Source: Cephalotrichum gorgonifer (taxonomy: Eukaryota; Ascomycota; Sordariomycetes; Microascales; Microascaceae). Taken from it: a stretch of DNA of 64,000 bases. The stretch is from contig ONZQ02000002.1 of NCBI GenBank assembly GCA_900312665.1, forward strand, positions 1,668,200 to 1,732,199, given 5' to 3'. Both the position numbers and the translations under genes were made by a program. Below are positions 1-10,024 of this stretch, piece after piece; within the stretch, counting starts at the first letter, position 1; each line of letters begins with the position of its first letter. Under the pieces are notes generated by a model. That model did no database searches. It was not told the origin of the DNA and saw only the letters and a list, made by a program, of their open reading frames with translations.

Positions 1-1881
1 GACATGTAGCTCGACATGGAGGTGTCGCGGAGGGCCTGGGCCTTCATGATACGCTCCATGTTGGCGGACCAACCGAACTGGCCAGTTCGGATGGCGCAGG
101 GGGAAAGGCCAAGCTTGTCGCTGACGACAACCTTCTCGACCTTGTCGCCGAGAATGTTCTTGAGCGCCTTGGCGAGGTCCTCGTACTCCTTCTCCTCGGC
201 CTCGCGGGCAGCCTTCTCCTCATCGGTCTCCTCGAGCTCGAAGTCCTTGGTGATATCAACAAGCTTCTTGCCCTCGAACTCCTTGAGCTGGGTCATGGCG
301 TACTCGTCAATGGGGTCGACGAGGAAGAGAACCTCGAAGCCCTTGCTCTTGAGGGAGTCAAGGAAGGGCGACTTCTGGACGGCCTTCAGGGACTCGCCAG
401 TGATGTAGTAGATGTTCTTCTGGTGCTCGGCCATGCGGGTGACGTAGTCGGCGAACGAGGTCATGTCATCACCAGACTTGGTGGAGTGGAAGCGGAGGAG
501 CTTGGCAAGGGTGCCACGGTTCTGGGAGTCCTCGTGGATTCCGAGCTTGATGTTCTTGCTGAAGGCGGAGTAGAACTTGTCGAACTGCTCCTTGTCCTCG
601 GCAATCTCGTTGAAGAGCTCAAGAGACTTCTTGACGATGTTCTTCCTGATGACCTTCATGATCTTGTTCTGCTGGAGAGTCTCACGAGACAGGTTGAGGG
701 GAAGATCCTCAGAGTCGACAACACCCTTGACGAAGCTGAGCCACTCGGGGACGAGGTCGGTGGCATCGTCGGTGATGAAGACGCGGCGGACGTAGAGCTT
801 GATGTTGTTCTTGGTCTTCTTGGTCTCGAAGAGATCGAAGGGCGCGCGCTTGGGGACGAAGAGGATGGCCTTGAACTCGAGCTGACCCTCAACCGAGAAG
901 TGCTTGACGCCGAGGTGGTCCTCCCAGTCGTTGGAGAGCGACTTGTAGAAGGAGGCATACTCCTCCTGGGAGATGTCCTGGGGGTTGCGAGTCCAGATGG
1001 GCTTCTGCTTGTTGAGCTCCTCCTCCTCGACTGTGGTCTCCTTGATCGTCTTGGTCTTCTTCTTCTTCTCCTTCTCCTCATCCTCATCGTCGACCTCCTC
1101 GATCTTGGGCTTCTTGTCGTCATCCTCCTCGACCTCCTCGGCCTCCTCATCGGGGACCTCCTTCTCGGTCTCCTTCTGGACGTGGAGGTAGATGGGGTAG
1201 GAGATGAACTCGGAGTGCTTCTTGATAACCTCCTTGATCTTGGCCTCGTTCAGGAAGTCAAGCTGCTCATCCTTGAGGTGGAGGACCATCTTGGTTCCGC
1301 GAGAAAGGGGGGTACCCTCAGTGTCGGGGGAGATGCTAAAGGTGCCACCGGCGCTGGACTCCCAGATGTACTGCTCGTCATCGTTGTGCTTCGAGATGAC
1401 GGTGACCCTGTCGGCAACAAGGTACGCAGAGTAGAAACCGACACCGAACTGGCCAATCATGGACACATCGGCACCAGCAGTGAGGGCCTCCATGAACTGC
1501 TTGGTACCGGACCTGGCAATTGTGCCGAGGTTGTTGACCAAGTCCTATTGATGCGAAAGTTAGCTAGTGTGTCTCTCACGAGCCAATGTGCTAGAACAAA
1601 GGGTAACGGAGCTATCAACTTACAGCCTTGGTCATGCCAATACCAGTATCCTGGATGGTGAGGGTCTTGGCCTCCTTATCAGGGATGATGTCGATCCTCA
1701 GATCCTTGCCAGTGTCAAGCTGGCTAGGGTCCGAGAGGGACTGGTACCGGATCTTGTCGAGAGCATCGGAGCAGTTGGAGACAAGCTCACGGAGGAAGAT
1801 CTCCTTGTTGGAGTAGACGGTGTTGATGATGAGGGAGAGAAGCTGAGAAATCTCAGCCTGGAACTCGAAGGTCTCAGACAT
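1..1881 (-). CDS. hsp90: Heat-shock protein Hsp90 (3' end outside window)
   Basis: Cytosolic ATP-dependent chaperone that folds kinases, transcription factors and other clients. The ATG is at 1881-1879. Exon 1 is 1881-1624, the intron 1623-1545 (donor GTAAGT, acceptor TAG), and exon 2 runs 1544 to the window edge. About 600 residues are present, so roughly the last 100, including the usual MEEVD end, lie outside. The N-terminal GHKL ATPase motifs are clear: [15 protein letters not shown] near residue 32, [11 protein letters not shown] near 80, and [15 protein letters not shown] near 115. A very acidic and lysine-rich linker follows, then the middle domain with [13 protein letters not shown]. 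The Ala-to-Cys change in the NASDA motif is, to my knowledge, common in filamentous fungi. The gene is divergent from the acyltransferase at 3385. The long open frame on the other strand here (423-1661) is a shadow. Confidence 0.97.
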
Positions 1882-3384
1882 CTTGGCGGTATATGTGGTG
1901 GATTGGGGGTCTATTGAAAGGAATTGGTTAGTTTTAGGTTGACAGGAATCGGCTGGATTGCTTTCATCTCCCAGGGTGGCAAGGACAATGAGGTGGGGGG
2001 GCTCAAAGCAAATGCTTAGAGAGGGGTGGGCGGTGACGACAGTGCAAAAAGAGTTCGGAGGAGCTACGGCTGGCCAAGCTCGCCTGAATTGCACCATCCA
2101 ACCCTCTCGCCACGGGCCGTCGAGGCACGAAGTGGTTCCATTGCGCAAAGGGTGGGAGAGCCCAGAGGGCCGTGTAAAACGACCGTGCAATGCAAAGGCG
2201 GGGAGATGTCCGGGATGATCGAATCGGCCGATGGGGAAGCTACTCACATCAAGGTACAGAAAGAAGACGAGTCGCTTCGACGTTTGAAAGAGAGAGGGAT
2301 CTGTTCCACTTCTCTAGGATAGAACACGAAGAAGGAGAGGGAGAAAAATTACTTTCTCGTGAGAAGAGTAGTTGTGTTTGAGGGAGAATGAAGAAGGGAG
2401 AAATGGAGGATTGGTGGTGGGAGGTTGACTCTGGGCTATAAAAAGTGCTGTTGGGGAAGGTACTGCCTAGGGGGGTCAGGATTCTATGGGATTCTATCAC
2501 TTGCACAGCTTTCGAGAGCCTTCTCCAAAAAAACACTGGCCGCCACGGCAACGGGGGCGGACTGCGATTGGCTGCCGACCCCTAGCTCTGTGGGGATGGA
2601 GGGGTTCCTTGCTGTGGCTCCGACCGCCTCTGTGCCCGCGAACCGCCCTACTTGCAGCTAGACAGACTACGGAGGGGAAATACCGTACTAAAATGGGCAT
2701 TTCTTCCACCGCCAGAATGTACTGGATTGCATTTTCCCGCTTCCGGCGTTAACTAGAATGTGGAAGAGGGGAGGTTCGGTCTACGCGTACATTCCTGCTC
2801 CTTCCTCAGCTGGGTATCACCTGCCCCCCGAACATTCTAGATGGCCTGACCCCGACAGGCTGCCAGAAGGTTTGCTGCGGTCTTCTTACACTTTGCTCAT
2901 CAAGGAGCCTGCATGAAGGCTGCCATCTGCCTGCGACGGAGCTTGCCTGACCCTTGTACCTTCGTACCCCCTCAGTGGCGTTTGGTTTGCTCTTTCCCCC
3001 CCGCCCTGGCTCCTGCGCCTCATAATAATGACGAGGCTGTTTCTGCAAGATGCTGTATGAACTACGTAGTATTAGCTAGTACTTCGCCTAATTCATCCTC
3101 CCTGGTCACTGCGGCCCATACAGCCGAAGATAACCCAGCATACCACATATCTTAGTCAGACGACTCTCCGACCACCTAGACAATATCTCCAGCATCATCA
3201 TCACATGTAAATTTGAGTTCTAGCTAAGGCAGGAACGAAGCAAGTTGCCAGATCAGCTAAAGTCGCCCGTCAAGGGTAGTTAGGACTCACCTCCTTGTTC
3301 CTTCTTTAACAGTGTCCTCGCAAGCCCAATGTCACCCTGACAAGATCCCCTCCCCCCATATCAAGCTTCTTCAACCATCCAAAC
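1882..3384. promoter_or_regulatory. Divergent promoter region between Hsp90 and the Loa1-like gene
   Basis: About 1.5 kb without a credible gene. It holds the Hsp90 leader with its probable intron. It also holds two candidate heat-shock elements: 2511-2523 has TTC, GAG and TTC at the 5-bp spacing of HSF1 sites (one base off in the middle unit), and 2830-2837 is an inverted GAA-CA-TTC pair. Purine-rich and pyrimidine-rich tracts lie at 2300-2400. I see no RNA gene. The elements are inferred from motif alone. Confidence 0.45.
1911..2247 (-). other. Probable intron in the Hsp90 5' untranslated region
   Basis: On the minus strand a strong donor GTGAGTAG begins at 2247. A classic 3' end follows at 1911, with branch-like CTAAC, a pyrimidine stretch and AATAG, only 29 nt upstream of the Hsp90 ATG. 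The segment is 337 nt and would remove the upstream ATGs in the leader. The splice signals are seen directly; use in the transcript is inferred. Confidence 0.6.
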
Positions 3385-4425
3385 ATGGAAAAGTTTAGTC
3401 AGTTTCGCGATCGGGGTAAGTATCTCCCCATCCCTGGGAAAAGATACCCGCATGATGCCTGGCCTCCCAACTAACTCCCCTTAGGTTCGGGGATCTCCCC
3501 CTTCATCCCCGTCCCCACCGAGACGTCACTCGCGTCTAAGCTCCTCCACGCCACCCTCTTCTTCTGCCGCCTCCCCTTCCTACTCGGCTACGCGACAGTC
3601 TACTTCCTCTTCCTCGAGTATCTCCCCCTCCCCGCCGCCGCGCGGAAGCTGCTCCTATGGGGCTTCATGTGCATCCCGGGCATATGGTGGGTCGACCTCC
3701 AGATGGACGGCGTCCGCCGTGGGCACCTAGCTGAGCAGCCGCCGGACCGCATCCCCCACCCGGGCTCCGTCATCGCCGCGAACTTCACCTCCCCCATCGA
3801 CCCGCTCTACCTCGCCGCTATCTTCGATCCCGTGTTTACAATCTCCTACCCGCGGACGAGGCAGCTCCGCCAGGTCTCCCTCCTAGGCGCCATCCTCCAC
3901 GCGCTCTCCCCCGTCGTCCTCGCGCCCCCGCCTGGCGCCCACCTCACTGACCTCGGGGCCCTCCTGGCTAAGCACCCAGGTAGGGTCATCGCTGTGTTCC
4001 CCGAGTGCAGCACCACAAACGGGAAGGGCATCCTCCCGCCGAGCCCTTCCCTCCTGACGACCCCCGCAGGGACGCACATCTTCCCCGTCAGCATCCGGTA
4101 TTCCCCAGCCGACGTCACGACACCTGTCCCAAAGCGCTGGATCCCGTTCTTGTGGGCATTTCTCTCGCAGCCGACGATCTGCGTGCGAGTCCGCATCGCG
4201 GAGGGAACCACCAACACCGCCCTCAACGGCGTCGCGACGGGCGTCTCCTCGTCTGTCGACGCCTCCGCGGCCCCTGTGCAAAAGATGTCCGCAGAGGAGA
4301 GGGCCGTTCTGGACCGGGTTTCTGAGGCACTCGCGAGATTGGGGAGGAGTAGGCGCGTGGGTCTTAGTCTCGAGGACAAGGCTCGCTTTGTGGAGGCCTG
4401 GAATGGGAAGACTGTAAAGCGGTGA
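3385..4425 (+). CDS. loa1: Loa1/Vps66-like lysophosphatidic acid acyltransferase
   Basis: Predicted membrane O-acyltransferase of the PlsC/LPLAT group that acylates lysophosphatidic acid, likely in the ER or on lipid droplets. Exon 1 is 3385-3415, the intron 3416-3484 (donor GTAAGT, branch CTAAC, acceptor TTAG), exon 2 is 3485-4425; 323 residues. The short first exon encodes MEKFSQFRDRG, which joins in frame to SGISPF, a start I recognise from fungal Loa1 relatives. One or two hydrophobic segments lie near residues 30-75. The acyltransferase core shows NFTSPID at about 110-116 and FPECSTTNGKG at about 182-192. The usual motif I is NHxSxxD, and here Phe stands where the catalytic His is expected. 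The C-terminal 70 residues are polar. Family assignment is good; the exact substrate is inferred. Confidence 0.82.
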
Positions 4426-4897
4426 GGGGTAGTGGTCAGTCGCGTTTCGTGGTCCCGTCTTACATAGTGCCTGACGATATCGGTTTGCTAGGAGGCTTGT
4501 GTCGTCTGTTTTCGTCCCTAACGCCATTTATTTCGGTTTGATCATGAGATATCTCTGTCTTTCTCTTTTACAGGAACGAAAGAGTGAGTGAAATAGGGGG
4601 TGTACGATAACTAAGGTTACCCAGTGAAGGACGAACTATTTCACGAGCACGACCGGATGCTTTGGATGGCTGCAAGGCGCCTGTTTCTGCGTTTCCTGTG
4701 ACTCGGATGCGATGTAAATGGGTTTATTCCGTGGCACTCAGCTCTTGACAGTAGCGACAAATCGACTGTAATCAATTACACCCACTACCTGTTTTTTTTT
4801 TGTAAAAAATAAGAAAATGGAGCTTAGGCAAGATGTCTTGAAACTACAAGCCCCTAAGTAACCAAGAAAAAGACGACCGTAACACTTTTCGTAACAC
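4426..4897. other. Convergent 3' intergenic stretch
   Basis: The gene at 3385-4425 and the one at 4898-6793 converge here, leaving 472 nt for both 3' ends. It is more AT-rich than the exons, with a T run and A-rich segments near 4790-4820 that fit untranslated and polyadenylation sequence. No gene is seen. Confidence 0.6.
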
Positions 4898-6793
4898 CTA
4901 TGCCTTGATGACCCCATCCGTCACACATCCCAGACTAGCGTTGCTAACAAGCGAAGCATACTTCTTCAGGGTCCCCTTCGTATACTTCGCAGGGGGCGCC
5001 GTCCACGCGTCCTTCCTCCTCTGCATCTCCTCGGCGCTAACGTCAAGGTCCATCACGTTCTTCTCCGCGTCGATCGTGATCACATCCCCGTCCTGGACGA
5101 GTCCGATAGGACCGCCCTCCATCGCCTCGGGCACAACATGCCCGACCACGAACCCGTGGCTACCACCCGAGAACCTGCCGTCCGTCACGAGCGCGACGTC
5201 CAGCCCGAGACCCGCACCCATAATGGCCGAGCTAGGTTTCAGCATCTCCGGCATTCCAGGTCCGCCCTTGGGTCCCTCGTAGCGAATGATGACGACCGTC
5301 TTCTCGCCCTTCTTCAACTCACCCCTCTCGAGGGCGGAGATGAAGTCGTCCTCCGCATCATAGCACCTCGCCTTCCCCACGAACCTAAGCCCTTCCTTAC
5401 CCGTGATCTTTCCCACAGATCCCCCTGGCGCGAGGGAGCCGCGCAGGATCTGCAGATGGCCGGTCGCCTTGATAGGGTTGCTAAGCGGACGGAGGATCTG
5501 CTGATCCTCTGAGAATCCGGGCATGTCCCTGACGTTCTGCTCCACCGTCTTGCCAGTGACGGTCATGTGGGAGCCGGAGATGAGGCCCTCGCGAAGGAGG
5601 AACTTGAGAATGGCGGGTGTGCCGCCGATCTTGTGCAGGTCCTCCATGACGAATTTGCCCGACGGCTTGAGGTCCGCAAGGAAGGGTGTGCGGTCCGAGA
5701 CAGCCTGGAAATCGTCGACGGTGAGCTTGATGCCCGCCGCGTCGGCCATGGCGATCAGGTGCAGCACGGCGTTGGTGCTTCCTCCCAGGACGGTGGTGAC
5801 CACCATGGCGTCCTCGAAGGCCTGCCTCGTCAGGATGTCGCTCGGCTTGATCTGCTCCTTGAGCATGTTCCGGACGACACCGCCGATGTTCTCGCACTCA
5901 GCCTTCTTCCGGGGGTCCTCTGCGGGCGTGCTGCTGCTGCCCGGGACAGTGAGACCCAGCACCTCGATGGCGGTGGCCATGGTATTGGCCGTGTACATGC
6001 CTCCGCAGGCACCCCCGCCGGGGCACGCGTTCCGGATGATGTCGTACCGCTCCGCTTCGGTAATCTCACCCGTGATGTACTGCCCGTACGCCTGGAACGC
6101 GGAGACAATATCAATCGGCTCCCCCTTCTGCGAACAGCCAGGCTTGATCGTACCGCCGTACACCATGACTGCCGGCCTGTTGACACGTGCCATGGCGATA
6201 GCCACACCAGGCATGTTCTTGTCGCAACCCGGCAGGGAGATGTTGGCATCGTACCACTGGCCGTTCATGACGGTCTCGATACTATCGGCGATAATCTCCC
6301 TGCTCTGGAGCGAGTACCGCATCCCCAAGGTCCCCATGCTGATGCCGTCCGACACACCGATGGTGTTGAAGCGGTAGGGAACGAGTCCGGCGTCGGCGAC
6401 CGACTTCTTCACGACAGATGACAGGTCGAGGAGGTGCATGTTGCAGGGGTTTCCCTCATACCACACCGACGAGATACCCACCTGGGCCTTGTTGAGGTCC
6501 GCATCCGTGAGGCCCGTCGCATAGAGCATGGCCTGTGAGGCGCCCTGGGATTTGTGCTGCGTTATGGTGGAGGAGATCCTGTTGAGCTTCTCGTCCGTGT
6601 TGAATCGGGCACATGTTGTGGAGAGGAGTCGTCTATCATGCATACAAGTTGTCAGTCATCTCATTCAGCTGCGTTGCTCCTCCAAGCAGTGGGCAATTCC
6701 AGGGCCTCCTTACGCATTGTTACTTAGCTGCAAGGGCGAGCCCTTTTGCGCCAAAGAGGCTGTCCTCAGACGAGCAGTCGCCTGTCTGAACAT
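4898..6793 (-). CDS. ilv3: Dihydroxy-acid dehydratase, mitochondrial
   Basis: Iron-sulfur dehydratase converting 2,3-dihydroxy-isovalerate and 2,3-dihydroxy-3-methylvalerate to the 2-keto acids of the valine, isoleucine and leucine pathway. Exon 1 is 6793-6714, the intron 6713-6633 (donor GTAAGG, branch CTGAC, acceptor ATAG), exon 2 is 6632-4898; 604 residues. Exon 1 supplies an Arg-, Ala- and Ser-rich, acid-free start ([18 protein letters not shown]), typical of a mitochondrial presequence, so I prefer it to the downstream in-frame ATG at 6643. Cluster-ligand cysteines fit C90 (GNPCNMH), C163 (GCDKNMPG) and C236 ([12 protein letters not shown]). Length and motifs are complete. Fungi can carry more than one DHAD, so this could be the biosynthetic copy or a paralogue; nothing nearby suggests a secondary-metabolite cluster. 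Confidence 0.95.
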
Positions 6794-8195
6794 GGTCGTG
6801 GTAAATGCGGGATGGCGAATATTGCAATGGCGAAGATGGAACGGAGTGGAGGTCAATCGGATGGATCCTTAGCTCATGGCCGGTGGAAAAGAAAAAAAAA
6901 TGTGGCCTGTATTATTCCTGGTTGTGGCCCTATCCGAGAGTATGACTCGACTGTTCTCGAGGTCACAGGGAAGGTCACAGGGAAGGTCACAGGGACAGAG
7001 TTGCGAAGGCTGGTTGAATTGCTCTAATGGCCGTCACGAAGAAATTATCTCCGGAAAGCGATGTCGGATGCTGGGATACTGGGTGCTGAAATTCTAGCGT
7101 CACATCCTCCACAAGCTCCCCACATCGGTCACCAAAATACAGACCGCTGTGATTGGTCAATTCACTAGTGGGCCCAAATCCACGTCCTGAGTAATGCGGT
7201 TGCTTCTCTTGGTATCCAACCATTGATAGTGTGAATCTCGGTCTATACATGTACTCTTCGATCACTTTAGAAGTTTTCAGGAGCTGTGCAAAGAGAGAGC
7301 GAGTGGCGCCATGGGCATATATAAGACATCAGACAGTCAGGGTAGCCTATATTGGAAGTATAATAGATTGGTTTGCAAACGGAAGAATCAAGCTATGTTT
7401 TTCACATCTTGCTGCAGTTACAACCAGAGCCAGCAAAAACGACGAAGGCCCCGCCAAACTTATCTCTCCCTTAGCATTTGTCAAAATTGAGAAAATAGGC
7501 AAGAAAAGAAGGAATGCCGTGCAGGGACCAAAAGAAATACTCCTCAAACTCCACACGCTCGCTTGGAAACTCTTAGAAGCCCCGCCCATATATCGAGTTG
7601 ATATGAGGGCGGGGGGGGAGGGGGAAATGTGTGATGCTTTATGTACATCTGTATTGCAAACAAAGGAAAGGGTCGACGGGGTGACACGCCATTTCTGGCT
7701 TCCCTTGGTGAGTGAGGCACCTCCTCAGGTGGAGAAGAGGACAGAAAACAGTACAAAAGGGTATGGTAAACAAGACTGGTCAAAACAGAATAGACACAAC
7801 AAAAACGCCTAGGCCGGCTCAACTCGGTAATACCTAGCAAACGACGCAAAATTACAACAGAAGAATCGAAAAATAAATCCCGTACGCCAGCGGACGGCGG
7901 ACTGTGGACAACCAAGCCAGGTCGCGCTTGGATCAGTCCGGGCGGTGGGTCTCGGTGGTTAACGAATCGAAGACGAGGAAATGGTCATGGCATCGTTAAA
8001 GGCAAGCAAGCTTCTAAGGTCAGAAGGAGGTATCTTCCAACGGGGAGGATGGTGTTGAAAGATTGAGGGCGCTCCCAGAGGTATGGGGTGAACGCATCGC
8101 CAGCCGAGAGGAGAACTGTTTAACACAAATGAAAAGGGCATCATCGAGGCTGAGGATCGGATCGGGGCCAGCGAAGATTTGTCGAGAATTGGGTG
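6794..8195. other. Intergenic: DHAD promoter and 3' flank of the CaaX gene
   Basis: 1.4 kb with no convincing gene. The part next to 6794 should hold the dehydratase promoter and includes a short tandem repeat at 6961-6994. The part next to 8196 should hold the 3' untranslated region of the CaaX-protein gene. A 193-codon open frame at 7231-7812 has no recognisable domain and no codon pattern like the real genes. A poly-G stretch lies near 7610-7620. Confidence 0.5.
6961..6994. repeat. 12-bp tandem repeat, nearly three copies
   Basis: The unit GGTCACAGGGAA occurs at 6961-6972 and 6973-6984, then as a 10-base partial copy at 6985-6994. It lies about 170-200 bp upstream of the dehydratase ATG, so it may be a repeated regulatory site or a replication-slippage product. 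Confidence 0.9.
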
Positions 8196-10024
8196 TTACA
8201 TGACAACACAGCACCCACATCCTTCGTTCTGCTGTTTCTCGGATACCCGCTGCTCTGGCCGCTCCGGAGCTTTCACGACAGCTGGAGACAGCGGTCGCTG
8301 CTGCTGTATGCCGGGGGTTAACGGACTGGGCTGGGAATGCATGTCCTGTATCCTAGGCATCGTAGAGTATGCATTAGGCTTTGGTGTCTGACTTCGTGAC
8401 ACGTCCACTTTCAAAGGCCAACCATCGGGCTGTCCGGAGTGGGTGCTTGGTGACTTCGGTTCCGGTTCGTCGATCGGCTCGTCTTGTGCGTCGGGAGGGG
8501 CGAGGAACCCATCGTCGGTCAATGGCCGGAACTCTTTGTCGAGCACATTCCCGAACTTGCCTTCCTTCTCCCACCTCTCCTGTTGTAGCCGACGGGCCAC
8601 AGTCGGTAGGAGTTGCTGGTCGGGAGGGAGGCGAGGGTCAGGCCGGTACGCCGACAATAACCACGGCGGATCGCCTTCGGGCTGCCTGCTCGAGTTCGAC
8701 CCAGGGCCAAGGTCACCCGACCTTGTGGATGGACGGGTGCCGCCATTGCTGCTTACAGAGTCCTTATTGGCACCAGATCGTGTCTTTGGCCTTCCGCTCC
8801 CCGAGGGTCCTCTAGAAGAAGGTTTTCGGTTTCCAGGAGCGGAAGCAGTGGGCTTCTTCGGGGAGACGTCGGATGTCGTCCGTTTCGCGGGTATTGGCCC
8901 CGTGGACGCGGCGTCAAGCAGTTTGACACTAGCGCTCCTAGATCTCGGCTTGGGGTAGGCTATCGATTCGGCATCCTTTGTGATTCCATCGCCCGTATGC
9001 TTTCGAGAGACGGGGGTCGGTCGTTCTAGGTAGTCGAGGGGGATCGGTGCCGGGCTCACCTTCGCAACCGGGATGCGCGTTCCTCCTTTCGAAAGACCAT
9101 TTGGCATGGTAAATCCGACGTTTTCGCTGGCCGCTATTTCATCGGGTAACCTGAGGTCCCACAGTGGAGTAGTCTCTGAATCGGCGAAGTTTGGATTCGT
9201 GGAGTTAGAGCTCATACGGGAACCTGACGTGGCGTATTGCTCGGAGGCAGGCTCGTCAATGGTGCTTGGATGGGCGGACTGGTCCTGGTATCGATTGTCC
9301 TTTCTCACACGGCTATGCGATCTTCGCTTTGGTAATATAAAGCCGGCGGCCTGCAGCTCTTCGCTTTCTATCTGAGCCAGCTTGTCCCGATGGATCCACT
9401 TCGAGCTGTCGTCTGGGCCAAACTCAGCACGTGAATGCTTAGAATCTACCGTCCCGCGTCTACTGGCTGCGGCACCATTGCGGCCAGACGGAACTTGTTC
9501 GGTAACGCCGTCTTCATGATAGCCGCCATTCATCCTGCCATCATATCCGGGCGCATGCGAAGCCGGGCCGCGAGAGTCTTCGTAGGGACGGTTCGTGGAT
9601 TTCCAAGAATGGGAGTTGCCATTAGCAGCATGGCTTCGAGTGGTTGGGTCGCTGTTCGGTACGTAGGGCGCCTGGTCGGATACCTCAGCTTCGGCTGCGT
9701 ACGCATAGTCACCGTTTACCGTCTCGCTAAACACAGAAGGCTTCTCGCGCTTGGAAATCTGCATATCGCCATGTGTCCAGCGGTTAGCAATTGCATAGTT
9801 GACCTGAGGCAACTGCATGATGTTGAATATTTTACCACGCAGCAGAGATGGCATAATAGGGGCAGACTAGGCGATGAGAGCGAAGTACTGGTTCTGGGAG
9901 GTTGAGGAACGCAGGTGGTATATCTTACCTCAGTGCGGTGAACATCGTCATAATCCCACTCGTGGTCATCATTAAGAGTCGGAGCTGCTGCGGAATGGGG
10001 GTTGGCTGCGGAGACGGCAGCCAT
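8196..10024 (-). CDS. Disordered CaaX-box protein, candidate TeaR/Mod5-like cell-end marker
   Basis: About 550-570 residues. Exon 1 (10024-9929) encodes a 32-residue start ending DDVHRTE before donor GTAAGA. The next exon reaches the stop at 8196. The acceptor is uncertain: 9813, 9804 and 9759 all keep the frame, and the last follows a clean GCTAAC branch motif. The protein is Ser/Pro/Arg-rich and probably mostly unstructured. Near its C-terminus is a dense, conserved-looking block (LPPDQQLLPTVARRLQQERW, then KEGKFGNVLDKEFRPL). It ends GCGCCVVM: CVVM is a CaaX box whose final Met favours farnesylation, and the two nearby cysteines could be palmitoylated, so membrane anchoring is expected. Fungal TeaR and Mod5 are prenylated receptors for the polarity protein TeaA/Tea1 at hyphal tips, and I suspect homology, but this rests on architecture and memory. 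Confidence 0.6.

Noticed and set aside
423..1661. 412-codon frame antisense to Hsp90
   Set aside because: Its Leu/Glu/Asp-rich text is the mirror of highly biased Hsp90 codons; it crosses the Hsp90 intron and has no domain.
5523..6421. Two 284-codon frames antisense to the dehydratase
   Set aside because: They overlap a complete, conserved enzyme gene and show no independent motif.
7231..7812. 193-codon frame upstream of the CaaX gene's 3' end
   Set aside because: No domain and no gene-like codon pattern; it lies where untranslated sequence is expected.
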